Assembly (NCBI GenBank): GCA_964629875.1
Contig: CAZVRK010000027.1
Coordinates: 1-22,113 of the forward strand
Source of the DNA: UBA3495 sp964629875
GTDB taxonomy: Bacteria; Chloroflexota; Dehalococcoidia; Lucifugimonadales; UBA3495
DNA length: 22,113 nucleotides
Direction: 5' to 3'
The notes beneath the pieces are model-generated. The model saw nothing but the letters and a program-made list of their open reading frames with translations, made no database searches and had not been told where the DNA came from. Positions 7,443-16,187 of this stretch are shown here, piece after piece. Within the stretch, counting starts at the first letter, position 1; each line of letters starts with the position of its first letter. Position numbers and translations under genes: made by a program.

Positions 7443-8495
7443 ATGCCGAAAGACCATGTTACACATGTATATATCGGACTAGGTGGTGAAGGTGAGTACA
7501 TTGGTGATGGTGGAGTATATCGTCGGGCTCATAATGAAGATGAGTGGTCTTCCATATCATCTGGATTAGGACCAAACCCGCAGGTGCGAGCCCTTTTGGT
7601 ACATCCTGAGAATCCATCAACCATATATGCTGGGACTAACCGCGGTCCTTTTAGAAGTGACGACCGAGGAGATCATTGGGAAGCATTGGGGGCTCCTGAG
7701 TCAGATGTTTGGTCTATGGCTTTCCATCCAAATAATCCTGATGTAATTTATGCAGGATATGAACCCTGTGCTGTTTATAAAACAATTGATGGCGGTAGCA
7801 ATTGGGCTAAGACAGATACTAGTAGAGTGAATTACCCGCATATCACTACCTATATGCCGCCTTTAGCTAAGCGGGTTATTGGCATTGCCTCAGATCCGTC
7901 CAATCCTAGCGATGTTTATGGTGCTATAGAAGTTGGTGGATTGATCGGTAGTCATGACGAAGGAGAGAGTTGGGATCAGTTGCTAGATGGTCCATATCTT
8001 AGAAACAATACTTTAGATCTCCATGGCGTCCAGCTCAGTTCAGACGCTCCCGGTACCGTTTTTATAATTACACAAGTTGCGATGTTTCGAAGTCGGGATA
8101 AAGGACAACGATGGGAGCATATACAAGTTGAAGAAATGTTCCCAGGTGGCAGCTATTGTAGAGATCTCTTGGTGGCCCCTGGTGACCCGAAAACCATTTA
8201 TCTAGCTGCAGGTGCTGGCGGGGGAGGAGCTCCTGCAGGAACACAAGAAGCCGGAGCTTTATTCAGGAGTTCAGATACGGGAGAGACATGGGACCGTGTA
8301 AATATAGGTGATACTCCTCCCAGAAGAATGATGCAGATAGCAATAGACAAAAACAATAGTGATAATGTTTATTGCTGCGATTATGAAGGCAGAGTTTATG
8401 CCAGCATAGATGGCGGTGCTGAGTGGGGTAAATTTGGACAAGTGCCTGGAGAGATGTCTAGGTATCTCCATGTATATCCAATGGTGTGTGGCTGA
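7443..8495 (+). CDS. Asp-box (BNR/sortilin-like) beta-propeller protein
   Basis: A 350-residue protein with six Asp-box motifs of the S/T-x-D-x-G-x-x-W type: DDRGDHW (about 72-78), IDGGSNW (115-121), DEGESW (172-177), DKGQRW (219-224), DTGETW (278-283) and IDGGAEW (321-327). Asp-boxes close the blades of propellers found in sialidases, sortilin/Vps10 and photosystem-assembly factors such as Ycf48. Sialidase active-site arginines are not apparent, so this is more likely a binding or scaffold protein or an unassigned hydrolase. There is no signal peptide, so it appears cytoplasmic. A strong ribosome site, AGGGGG (7431-7436), precedes the ATG. It forms a two-gene unit with the next gene, 34 bp downstream. 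Confidence 0.75.
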   Translation: MPKDHVTHVYIGLGGEGEYIGDGGVYRRAHNEDEWSSISSGLGPNPQVRALLVHPENPSTIYAGTNRGPFRSDDRGDHWEALGAPESDVWSMAFHPNNPDVIYAGYEPCAVYKTIDGGSNWAKTDTSRVNYPHITTYMPPLAKRVIGIASDPSNPSDVYGAIEVGGLIGSHDEGESWDQLLDGPYLRNNTLDLHGVQLSSDAPGTVFIITQVAMFRSRDKGQRWEHIQVEEMFPGGSYCRDLLVAPGDPKTIYLAAGAGGGGAPAGTQEAGALFRSSDTGETWDRVNIGDTPPRRMMQIAIDKNNSDNVYCCDYEGRVYASIDGGAEWGKFGQVPGEMSRYLHVYPMVCG

Positions 8496-8529
8496 CAAAT
8501 AAACTCTAATCGGTTAAAGGGGGAGTCTG

Positions 8530-9150
8530 GTGCAAACATCGTTAGTTCAAGCTACTTATCGCATATCCGAACATGACCTAGAGTTCATGGTGCTTGATAA
8601 GGATGACATTCCTTCGGATTTTGAAAGATATCAAGTTATCCGTGAAGGTATTTTGGACAATGCTATGATGGCTGAGCATGGTTTCTCAGGTAGTACTGCA
8701 GATAAGTTTGAATCTGCAGGGCGCGCTACTGGATTCATGCGCGAATTTGGACCTACATCTGATATGGGAGTTCATGACGGTCTAAACTTTGTAGGAGCAA
8801 CTGTAGCCCATTTATTTGATACTCCTGACTCAGTAGAACGTTGGATGAATGACGTATTTATAAAAGACTTTGAGGATAATGTTGGTGAGAGTGTTGGCGA
8901 AGGGCAACAATTGATATCAGTAGAACGATTGGTTCCCTCAGGGCTGTTTGACGAATCTGTAGCGCTGAGAGTTCTGCAGGGCGGCTCTGCTGGATTGGTT
9001 TCTTCTACGGTTATTGATTTTAGGGTTGGTAGAATCCTTGGGGTAGCCTTTGTGGGCTCAGTTGGCGACCATCAAAGATTGGACCTAGCAAGCGAACTTG
9101 CTAGGTCTTTAGAGAGACGTATCGTAAAAGTAGTATTAGGAGCGTTTTAA
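8530..9150 (+). CDS. uncharacterised 206-residue protein
   Basis: The start is GTG at 8530 with GGGGGAG four bases upstream. I do not recognise the family. It is acidic in the middle, has no transmembrane segment or signal peptide, and looks like a compact alpha+beta domain. There is an N-terminal segment with D-I-P-S-D-F, a central helix-rich part containing F-x-x-x-G-R-A-T-G-F-M-R-E-F, then a strand pattern ending in V-G-R-I-L-G-V-A and a final helix E-L-A-R-S-L-E-R-R-I. The overall rhythm faintly recalls secreted sensor domains of the PknH/LpqN type, but I cannot show this. The 34-bp gap after the Asp-box gene and the strong ribosome sites on both imply co-expression and possibly a shared complex. 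Confidence 0.7.
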   Translation: MQTSLVQATYRISEHDLEFMVLDKDDIPSDFERYQVIREGILDNAMMAEHGFSGSTADKFESAGRATGFMREFGPTSDMGVHDGLNFVGATVAHLFDTPDSVERWMNDVFIKDFEDNVGESVGEGQQLISVERLVPSGLFDESVALRVLQGGSAGLVSSTVIDFRVGRILGVAFVGSVGDHQRLDLASELARSLERRIVKVVLGAF

Positions 9151-9173
9151 TAGCTTCATTTAAGCTGCGATAG

Positions 9174-10247
9174 TTATACTAAATCAAGTAATCTTACTAT
9201 CTCGTCGCCAACTTCTGATGTGGAATTTGAGCCTCCTATATCCCCTGTAATAACCTGCCTTTCATCTAAGCATCTGGCAACAGCTTTGTCTATTTGTTGG
9301 GCACATGTGTGCTCCCCTAAGTGTTCTAGCATCAAACCAGCTGCAGATATAGTCGCTAGCGGATTCGCTATTCCTTTACCTGCAATGTCAAAAGCTGCTC
9401 CATGTACTGACTCAAACATAGAAGGATATTCTCTTTCGGGATTAATATTAGCGCTAGCTGCCAAGCCCATACTGCCCGTTACAACAGCGGCTATATCGGA
9501 AAGTATATCTGCAAAAAGGTTAGACGCGACGATTACGTCAAAGCTTTCAGGCCAACGGGCCAGATCCATAGCAGCACGGTCTACTAATAAAGATTCAGTT
9601 TGTATTTGGGGATAATCGGATGCTACCTCCGCAAACACTTCATCCCAAAATACCATGCTGAAGGCTTGTGCGTTGGATTTAGTCACCGATGTAACTTTGT
9701 TTTGTTTGTTTCTTAATATGCAGCCTTCGAACGCTGCTCTAATAATGCGCTCAGTTCCTCGCTTTGTGAACACTCCTGTTTGGATAACCGTTTCATGAGG
9801 TGTTCCAGGATATAACCTGCCACCTACAGGGGCATATTCTCCCTCTGTGTTTTCTCTATATATGACCATATCGATATCACCGGCTTTCTTTCCCACTATG
9901 GGCGAATCAACTCCCGGGTGAAGATAACATGGTCTAATAGATATAGCTTGGTCAAATGCTCGTCTCATGGGCAACAATAAGCCTTGTAGTGTGATGTGGT
10001 CTGGTATGTCAGGATCACCTACAGCTCCGAAGAATATGGCTTGATTGGATTTTAGCATTTCGAGTCCGTCATCTGGCATCATTTTGCCGTTTTCTCGATA
10101 ATAAGCCGAACCCCACGGTAAATCATCATATGTAAATTTAAGATTTGGATTGGATTTACTTAACGCGTCTAGAACCTTTTTCCCTTCAGCAATTACTTCT
10201 GGTCCTACACCATCTCCTGCGATTACGGCTAATTTGTATTCTGCCAT
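9174..10247 (-). CDS. tartrate/D-malate-type beta-decarboxylating dehydrogenase (isocitrate/isopropylmalate family)
   Basis: A 357-residue member of the isocitrate/isopropylmalate dehydrogenase family. It has GDGVGPE (11-17), YRENTEGEY (130-138) with the catalytic tyrosine, the catalytic lysine in TKSNAQ (Lys190), the metal-binding aspartates Asp223 (LVDRAAMD), Asp247 and Asp251 (ADILSD), and the NAD loop HGAAFDIAGKGIANPLAT. WGSAYY, IFFGAVGDPDIPDHITL and the GGRLYPG region follow tartrate dehydrogenase TtuC and D-malate dehydrogenase DmlA more closely than LeuB. Expected chemistry is NAD+-dependent oxidation and decarboxylation of a 2-hydroxy acid with Mg2+/Mn2+. It lies 95 bp downstream of the last cobalamin gene on the same strand. 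I see no clear terminator between them, so read-through from the B12 operon is possible. LeuB activity cannot be excluded. Confidence 0.85.
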   Translation of the reverse strand: MAEYKLAVIAGDGVGPEVIAEGKKVLDALSKSNPNLKFTYDDLPWGSAYYRENGKMMPDDGLEMLKSNQAIFFGAVGDPDIPDHITLQGLLLPMRRAFDQAISIRPCYLHPGVDSPIVGKKAGDIDMVIYRENTEGEYAPVGGRLYPGTPHETVIQTGVFTKRGTERIIRAAFEGCILRNKQNKVTSVTKSNAQAFSMVFWDEVFAEVASDYPQIQTESLLVDRAAMDLARWPESFDVIVASNLFADILSDIAAVVTGSMGLAASANINPEREYPSMFESVHGAAFDIAGKGIANPLATISAAGLMLEHLGEHTCAQQIDKAVARCLDERQVITGDIGGSNSTSEVGDEIVRLLDLV

Positions 10248-10342
10248 GCCTTTATTTTCCTCTCTAGATATATGTTGAAGTTAATATGAGTATGTGTACT
10301 ACATGGTACCGTAGACAATCATGGCAGTCCATTTGATTTGAA

Positions 10343-11272
10343 TCATACTATTCGTATACCGCCATCAATTACGCGAAAATGATAAATCTCTTCTGCTAGT
10401 GGGAAATATGTTTGTGCTTGTCGAAAAACATATTTCCCAATCTTGGCTTTACCGTCTAGCAGAATCCCTATTATAGTTCCGCTGTGACCGACACATATTC
10501 CCAGACCTCCTACAGTTTTAGCAAACTTTAAGACATCATCCATGTATTGTTTCTCAGAAATGTTCTGACTAGCTAATGCACTTATTGTAGCTCCTTCAGC
10601 TATCAATACTGGGTCTCCGTTATTAAGTCCAGATCTGACTAGTTGTAAAGCTCTTTCTGTATCGGGCATTATTGACTCCCATATAGAAGAGCGATCAACT
10701 TGATTAAACAGGACCGTATCTACCGAACCTCCAAAGTCAAAAGCTATTATTTCCATGGGTGGTGCTGATCCTAGCTCCTCCGATAATTTACCTTGTTTGT
10801 AGTCTAATAGAGCTATTCCTGGGAACATAACTGCATCTGTAGGTTCTATTTCTATTGCAATGTTCGATATCTCTGATGGTGTCAGAGGTTGTCCAAGAGC
10901 TATGCTGGTAGAGGCTATACTACCTGTTATATCTGCACTGCTACTCCCGAAACCCTTACCTCTGGGCATAGGATTTTGTATTATTACTCGGGCAGATATG
11001 TCGTTTCTTTTCAAATGGGCTGTTGTCTTTTTTACTGCTTCTGCAGATTTATAAAACCCTTCTCTGCCTATAATGAAACCGCTTTTCTCATATATTTCGA
11101 CTGTTACTCGGGAAAAATAGTCAATCGGGCAGGTCACTAAAAAGGGTTGATTATTAGATAAACCTTGGACCAATTCACCACATACTCCTGGTACACGGAC
11201 CGTACATGTTGCAATCCGTGTCCCTAAGGACTTAACCGAAAACGAACTTTCATTGATTATTTTCAACGTCAT
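10343..11272 (-). CDS. pduX: L-threonine kinase (PduX-like GHMP kinase) for the cobalamin side arm
   Basis: A 309-residue GHMP-superfamily kinase. VPGVCGELVQG (27-37) is the PduX-type N-terminal strand and loop, followed by LVTCPIDYFS. GKGFGSSSAD (105-114) is the ATP-binding GHMP motif. PduX makes L-threonine-O-3-phosphate, which CobD decarboxylates to (R)-1-aminopropan-2-ol phosphate, the linker that CbiB attaches. Finding it as the last gene of a set that includes cobD and cbiB agrees with this role. The ATG at 11272 lies 17 bp after the cobU stop. The first 20 or so residues ahead of the conserved core are unusual in nothing but sequence. Other GHMP kinases are less likely given the C-G-E-L motif and context. 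Confidence 0.88.
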   Translation of the reverse strand: MTLKIINESSFSVKSLGTRIATCTVRVPGVCGELVQGLSNNQPFLVTCPIDYFSRVTVEIYEKSGFIIGREGFYKSAEAVKKTTAHLKRNDISARVIIQNPMPRGKGFGSSSADITGSIASTSIALGQPLTPSEISNIAIEIEPTDAVMFPGIALLDYKQGKLSEELGSAPPMEIIAFDFGGSVDTVLFNQVDRSSIWESIMPDTERALQLVRSGLNNGDPVLIAEGATISALASQNISEKQYMDDVLKFAKTVGGLGICVGHSGTIIGILLDGKAKIGKYVFRQAQTYFPLAEEIYHFRVIDGGIRIV

Positions 11273-11289
11273 CCTAGTGGTAATTACTC

Positions 11290-11850
11290 TCAGGAGTCCT
11301 CATTCTTAACTTGGATTGGTAATCCGGAAACTATTAAATAGACTTTGCTAGCTGCAGCTGCGATACTCTGATTTGCAATTCCCAATAAATCTTGGAAGTA
11401 ACGGCCTAATTTATTGGGAGATACTAAACTTAATCCCACTTCACTGCTAACAATGGTTACTGCTCCGGTGTGCTTATTACAAAGCTTGGTAAGCTGGTCT
11501 ATGTCGCTCAATACCTTTTGTTCGATCTCTAAATAAGGTTGTGCTTCGTGGTATAAAAGGACATTACTGATCCAAACGTCCAATGAGTCCAAAAGAATAT
11601 GTTTTGGGCAATTTTCATTAGCTAGTTGATTTTTCAGACTATTAACAATATTTATGGGTTCTTCAAGTGTCATCCAATGGCTGGGGCGCCTCGCTTGATG
11701 CCGTTGTATACGTATGTCCATTTCGTTGTCGTTTGCGACTCCGGTGGCTATGTATAAAACTTTTTCATTTCCTGTTGGCATTAGTTGTTCGGCAAAAGCA
11801 CTCTTCCCAGATCTAACCCCGCCAGTGATGAGGGTGATATTACTGGACAT
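11290..11850 (-). CDS. cobU: bifunctional adenosylcobinamide kinase / adenosylcobinamide-phosphate guanylyltransferase
   Basis: A 186-residue CobU/CobP enzyme with P-loop GGVRSGKS (10-17) and YIATG. It also has RIQRHQARRP, in which His51 corresponds to the histidine that is guanylylated in Salmonella CobU (His46). It phosphorylates adenosylcobinamide and then transfers GMP to give AdoCbi-GDP, the substrate of CobS. The ATG overlaps the cobQ stop by one base in a TAATG arrangement, indicating translational coupling. Length and motifs are normal for the family. Confidence 0.95.
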   Translation of the reverse strand: MSSNITLITGGVRSGKSAFAEQLMPTGNEKVLYIATGVANDNEMDIRIQRHQARRPSHWMTLEEPINIVNSLKNQLANENCPKHILLDSLDVWISNVLLYHEAQPYLEIEQKVLSDIDQLTKLCNKHTGAVTIVSSEVGLSLVSPNKLGRYFQDLLGIANQSIAAAASKVYLIVSGLPIQVKNEDS

Positions 11851-13403
11851 TAGATAACTTCTTCTAGATTTTCATGGCTCGAATTGAGACCGGTCATTTG
11901 GTATATGAGATCCATGTCTATTCTTGATCTAACCCAATCAGCCAATTTGTCATATTCTTGATCCATAGTCAGTTGTTGTTCCGAAAATGTGATATCTATC
12001 CCTCGGAGCTTTGCCACCTGCTGCAGAATGCACTGTCGTAGCAAAACGTTGTGGAACAATCCATGTATGTATGTTCCTAGAACATCTCCATTTTCGCTTA
12101 GAGCGCCGTCGAATGTTTTTTGGAGTAATTCTGGTTTGTCTTCTCTGGATTCTATAAGAAAGGGTTGCTCTGTTTCTATTCCGGAGGTTCGCCCCATATG
12201 GATTTCGTATCCGGTAATTGGAGCTGATAAAGCACCTGTTAGTAATCCTTCAGCTTTTACAACCGTCGCTTGTATTCGGTGAGTTTCTTTGGTTCCCTCA
12301 AAGATTGTGCTTATAGGCAATAATCCCAAACCAGAACACTCGGTCATACTGGACTCAATATGTTGGGGATCATGCAATTCTTGGCCCAGCATTTGGTACC
12401 CGCCGCATATTCCTATCACCGGAGTTCCTGAGGCGTTAAGAGATATTATTTGTTCAGATAAACCCTGTTGTTCCATCCATTGTAAATCGGGTATCGTTGT
12501 CTTACTTCCGGGCAGTATTATCAAATCTGGATCGCCCATCTCATCTTTATTGGACACGTATCTGAGTCCGACACCGATCTCGCGAGTAAATGGATCAAAA
12601 TCATCGAAATTAGAAATATGTGGTATCTGTATCACTACTATGTCTAGTTTGAATGCAGACTGACTGCGATTTGGTAAATCTAGGGCTACAGAGTCCTCTT
12701 CAGGTATATGTATGTCGTTATAATGGTGTATTACTCCTGCTACAGGTATGCCGGTTCTGTTCTCTAACCAGTCTAGCCCATCGGTCAGTAGGTTCTGGTC
12801 TCCTCTGAATTTGTTTATTATAAATCCCTTGATTATGTCTCTTTCTTCAGGTTCCAGGAGTTCAAGTGTTCCAATTAGTGCCGCAAATACTCCTCCTCTG
12901 TCGATATCTCCACATAGTAGAACTGGTGCATTGCAATACATAGCAACGCGCATGTTTACTATCTCATTCGCTTTCAAATTGATTTCGGCAGGGCTCCCTG
13001 CGCCTTCAATTACTACAATGTCATATTCTTCTCGTAATATATCCAGCGAGGATCGTACAGATTCCCATAGCTGAGTTTTCAATGAAAAATAATCGATAGC
13101 TTTAGCTGATCGAAGTGGTTTGCCCATAAGGACTACTTGGGAGGTATGATCTGCCTCGGGCTTTAACAATACAGGGTTCATTTCTACTCGCGAATCTACC
13201 CCTGCGGCTTCAGCCTGAACTGCTTGTGCTCTCCCGATTTCTCCTCCGCTAGGAGTGACATGGGAGTTATTAGACATGTTTTGAGCTTTGAAAGGGCAAA
13301 CTCGATATCCGTCTTGTTTGAAGATACGGCATAGGGCAGATACTAAGATACTCTTTCCTACATGGGACGCAGTGCCTTGGACCATTATTACTCGTCCCTG
13401 CAT
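11850..13403 (-). CDS. cobQ: adenosylcobyric acid synthase (glutamine-hydrolysing)
   Basis: A 517-residue two-domain amidotransferase (CobQ/CbiP). The N-terminal half is a dethiobiotin-synthetase-like ATP-binding domain, with QGTASHVGKS (9-18) and PFKAQNMSNNSHV. The C-terminal half is a class I glutaminase domain with nucleophile Cys333 in GICGGYQML and the partner histidine in TYIHGLFHN. It amidates carboxylates b, d, e and g of adenosylcobyrinic a,c-diamide. The ATG comes 2 bp after the cobC stop, with AAGGA inside the end of cobC as its ribosome site. Everything expected for a working enzyme is present. Confidence 0.96.
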   Translation of the reverse strand: MQGRVIMVQGTASHVGKSILVSALCRIFKQDGYRVCPFKAQNMSNNSHVTPSGGEIGRAQAVQAEAAGVDSRVEMNPVLLKPEADHTSQVVLMGKPLRSAKAIDYFSLKTQLWESVRSSLDILREEYDIVVIEGAGSPAEINLKANEIVNMRVAMYCNAPVLLCGDIDRGGVFAALIGTLELLEPEERDIIKGFIINKFRGDQNLLTDGLDWLENRTGIPVAGVIHHYNDIHIPEEDSVALDLPNRSQSAFKLDIVVIQIPHISNFDDFDPFTREIGVGLRYVSNKDEMGDPDLIILPGSKTTIPDLQWMEQQGLSEQIISLNASGTPVIGICGGYQMLGQELHDPQHIESSMTECSGLGLLPISTIFEGTKETHRIQATVVKAEGLLTGALSAPITGYEIHMGRTSGIETEQPFLIESREDKPELLQKTFDGALSENGDVLGTYIHGLFHNVLLRQCILQQVAKLRGIDITFSEQQLTMDQEYDKLADWVRSRIDMDLIYQMTGLNSSHENLEEVI

Positions 13404-13405
13404 AA

Positions 13406-14020
13406 CTAGTTGTCCTTTTTAATATGTGATGAATCGTTATATAGATGTAGAACTGTGTTATCGGGATATGTGTGTATGACAGTTATAGAGCAGTTATTTG
13501 TTACTAGTTTAAAGATAAATTCTGGAGGTAAGGATAAAAGGTTCGTAACGAGACACCTTAGTGCCCCACCATGCCCCACGACCAATACTGTATCCGAATC
13601 ATGTTTAGATTTAATTTCATCACTGAACTTAGCCATTCTATCGTTCACTTGTCGAGCACTCTCGCCATCTGTGGGGGAGAAATCAAGATCGTTAACTAAT
13701 GAGGCTTCGTATAGATCGGGGTATTTTTGGGAATATTCTTCAACAGTTAAACCTTCGAATACTCCCTTGTGGTATTCGCGAAGTGTCTCTGTTGCCTGTA
13801 AGGGTGTACTAGAATTCCCCAATATTACTTTTGCGGTATCTTTGGTTCTGGTCAAATCGCTGGAATAGGCGGCATCGAACTTTATATTTTCGAGACGTTT
13901 AGCTGTGGATACAGCTTGGCTACGTCCGATTTCTGATAACCCAATGTCCGTATGACCTTGAATCCTGCCTTGGGAGTTCCATTCTGTTTCCCCATGCCGG
14001 ATTAGATATATAACTCCCAT
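13406..14020 (-). CDS. cobC: alpha-ribazole phosphatase (histidine phosphatase superfamily)
   Basis: A 204-residue phosphoglycerate-mutase-like phosphatase. The phosphohistidine motif is LIRHGETEWN (His9). GRIQGHTDIGLSEIG, EYHKGVFEGLT and the second active-site VVGHGGALR complete the set. Many such enzymes exist, but its place inside the cobalamin operon makes alpha-ribazole-5'-phosphate or adenosylcobalamin-5'-phosphate the likely substrate. The ribosome site AGGGGG is five bases before the ATG. A 96-bp spacer separates it from cobD upstream, the widest gap inside this operon. Confidence 0.85.
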   Translation of the reverse strand: MGVIYLIRHGETEWNSQGRIQGHTDIGLSEIGRSQAVSTAKRLENIKFDAAYSSDLTRTKDTAKVILGNSSTPLQATETLREYHKGVFEGLTVEEYSQKYPDLYEASLVNDLDFSPTDGESARQVNDRMAKFSDEIKSKHDSDTVLVVGHGGALRCLVTNLLSLPPEFIFKLVTNNCSITVIHTYPDNTVLHLYNDSSHIKKDN

Positions 14021-14116
14021 AAATGCCCCCTAAAAATATCGAATTGTTTGGTTTGTGCGTGGTTGATGGGAAAAGTATTTACGCTAATATGATTCAGTGG
14101 TTTGGTATATTGTAAT

Positions 14117-15238
14117 CTATTCTTTCATAATTTCCTTAATAGCTTTGATCAGTCTTTTGCAATCGTCCAAGGTTCTTATACCAACTCGGATGTAATTAGG
14201 AATCCCAAAGGAAGTGCAATCTCTTACTACCATTCCTTTAGTAAGCAACCTGTTTCTCCACTCAAGGCCATCACCGGTGTTTACCAATATGAAGTTAGCA
14301 TTAGACTTCGGAACAGCAAACCCCAAGTCTGTAAGGCTAGTTGTGAGGTAATCTTTGTTAGTATTTATGATAGCGCGTGCTTTTTCTAAATACTCACTAT
14401 CGTTTAGGACTGCTATCCCTGCTTCCTGTGCAAAGCTATTTACACTCCAATCGGGTTGATACACCGACAGGTCAGATATTATGTGTGGAGAAGCAATAGC
14501 GTAGCCTAAGCGAATGCCTGTCAAAGAATAATCTTTAGTCATAGATCTCAGAAGTACAGTATTTCCATTCTGTGCGATAGGAATTGCATCCCACCGACTT
14601 TCAACCAAATTGGAGTACGCTTCGTCTATGATGAGAGTACCTTTTACCTCTGCTATTACCGATTCCAAGGCAGAGAGTTGCTGTACATCTAGATACGTCC
14701 CTGTTGGGTTGTTGGGATTGCAAATGAAGGTTAACGATGGTCTATGCTCTTTTATAATTTTATATATATTATTGAAGTCCCATGAGAATGGCGGGTTAGG
14801 GTCACATGGTAAATCTACAATGTGAGCATCCATGAGTTCTGAAGCTCCTCTATATTCCCCGTATGTGGGAGTAAATATAGCGCTTGTGGGATGTTTTCCG
14901 GTATTTGTTGCACGCAGGTATGCTCTGGTCAGTAAATGAATAATTTCTGTAGATCCATTGCCAGCTAGAACAAATGAAGGATCAACATTAGTATGGGCTG
15001 CTATTGCCTCACGCAACTGTAAGCATTCTGGGTCTGGGTATTTGGATATATCAGTATTTTGAATTGTATGTATCACAGAATCTGGCGGTCCCAACGGGTT
15101 TATACTGGCACTGAAGTCCAAAACATTATCAGGATCTAACCCTAGGGATCTTAATTCTGAGGGTTTAATACTGCCATGGACTGGTCTGCTGGAGTCTTGA
15201 CCGGTTCCATCTGATTCGTTGAAAACTGATTTCGTCAT
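14117..15238 (-). CDS. cobD: threonine-phosphate decarboxylase (HisC-like PLP enzyme)
   Basis: A fold-type I PLP enzyme of 373 residues. The PLP lysine is Lys235 in MTKDYSLTGIRLGYA. GNGSTEIIHLL, FICNPNNPTGTYL and IIDEAYSNLV follow the histidinol-phosphate aminotransferase/CobD pattern. NFILVNTG lies near the C terminus. It decarboxylates L-threonine-O-3-phosphate to aminopropanol phosphate. The frame extends upstream to a TTG at 15259, but the ATG at 15238, 4 bp after the cbiB stop with GGGA upstream, is the better start. HisC is the main alternative by sequence alone; the position between cbiB and cobC and the presence of pduX settle it. Confidence 0.9.
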   Translation of the reverse strand: MTKSVFNESDGTGQDSSRPVHGSIKPSELRSLGLDPDNVLDFSASINPLGPPDSVIHTIQNTDISKYPDPECLQLREAIAAHTNVDPSFVLAGNGSTEIIHLLTRAYLRATNTGKHPTSAIFTPTYGEYRGASELMDAHIVDLPCDPNPPFSWDFNNIYKIIKEHRPSLTFICNPNNPTGTYLDVQQLSALESVIAEVKGTLIIDEAYSNLVESRWDAIPIAQNGNTVLLRSMTKDYSLTGIRLGYAIASPHIISDLSVYQPDWSVNSFAQEAGIAVLNDSEYLEKARAIINTNKDYLTTSLTDLGFAVPKSNANFILVNTGDGLEWRNRLLTKGMVVRDCTSFGIPNYIRVGIRTLDDCKRLIKAIKEIMKE

Positions 15239-15242
15239 ATGA

Positions 15243-16187
15243 CTATAATCCCAGATCAATGATCAAAATTAATACCGCTGCAACAGCTACTGTCATTCCA
15301 GCCCCGAAATACATTGATTTGACGGCTTTGCTTATATAGTTAGTTTGCAGGATATTGTTATTGTCTCCTAAAGAATATTCGCCTTCTTTTGCTAAAGTTA
15401 CGCCTAACGCTCCTGCAACTATACTCATTGTCCAACCTGCGTTGGGGCTTGGCGTTTTTGCATGATCTCGTATCATGATGTGCCATGCGGATTTATAGTT
15501 CAACCCTGGCAATATGATACTAGAAATCCATAGCATAAACGCAGCAAAACGTGCGGGTAAGAAATTCACAAGATCGTCTAGTTTAGCGGAAACCTTCCCT
15601 AAATATTCGTATTCCCCACGGTAACCTATCATACTGTCGAGTGTATTTATAGCTCTATAGGCTACAGCACCTGGTAGTCCAAAAAGAGCAAATGCTAGTA
15701 TCGGTGCAACGAAACTGTCAGTTACGTTTTCTGATACAGATTCAATAGTTGCGGCTATAGCTTGCTTATCGTTCATATTTGTGGTGTTTCTACTTACGAG
15801 CGCTGACATTTCTAGTCGTACTTGTTCAAGGTTGTTGTTCTCCAAGAGAGTTTTGATTCTAAAAGCGGTTTTATGGAGCATACGGATAGAAAAAGTTGTT
15901 TTTAGAATGAGTGCGGTGACTAATATGTTTGCGATGTCGTTCAATAACACTGCTACGTGTCCGACTAGGTAGGATAAGATTGCCCAGATGCTAGGGATTG
16001 TTATGGCTATTATTGCGCCATAGATGAATCGCCCAGTATTTGATTTGGGTGTCATGTGCTTCATCCACATTATGCTGGAGCCTATCCAGGCAGTTGGATG
16101 TAGTTTGTTCGGTGGATCTCCGAATAGTAGATCGGTGACCACCGCAATGAATAATATTTGTATCTCTATAGGTATGTTTGAATCCAT
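15243..16187 (-). CDS. cbiB: adenosylcobinamide-phosphate synthase, membrane protein
   Basis: A 314-residue polytopic membrane protein of the CbiB/CobD family. Near the N terminus it carries DLLFGDPPNKLHPTAWIG (19-36), the conserved family motif. Further on are SENVTDSFVAPI, LPGAVAYRAINTLDSMIGY and, in the loop, LPARFAA. It joins aminopropanol phosphate (or aminopropanol) to adenosylcobyric acid. The ATG at 16187 lies within the end of cobS, a 22-base overlap that would couple two membrane-bound enzymes of the same pathway. Hydrophobic helices and length are ordinary for the family. Confidence 0.94.
   Translation of the reverse strand: MDSNIPIEIQILFIAVVTDLLFGDPPNKLHPTAWIGSSIMWMKHMTPKSNTGRFIYGAIIAITIPSIWAILSYLVGHVAVLLNDIANILVTALILKTTFSIRMLHKTAFRIKTLLENNNLEQVRLEMSALVSRNTTNMNDKQAIAATIESVSENVTDSFVAPILAFALFGLPGAVAYRAINTLDSMIGYRGEYEYLGKVSAKLDDLVNFLPARFAAFMLWISSIILPGLNYKSAWHIMIRDHAKTPSPNAGWTMSIVAGALGVTLAKEGEYSLGDNNNILQTNYISKAVKSMYFGAGMTVAVAAVLILIIDLGL

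Noticed and set aside
9152..9166. Small hairpin AGCTT/AAGCT after the 206-residue gene
   Set aside because: It is five pairs with no U-run, too weak to call a terminator.
10300..10315. CTAC/GTAG hairpin around GGTACC between pduX and the dehydrogenase
   Set aside because: The stem is four pairs without a U-run; it is not a convincing terminator or operator.
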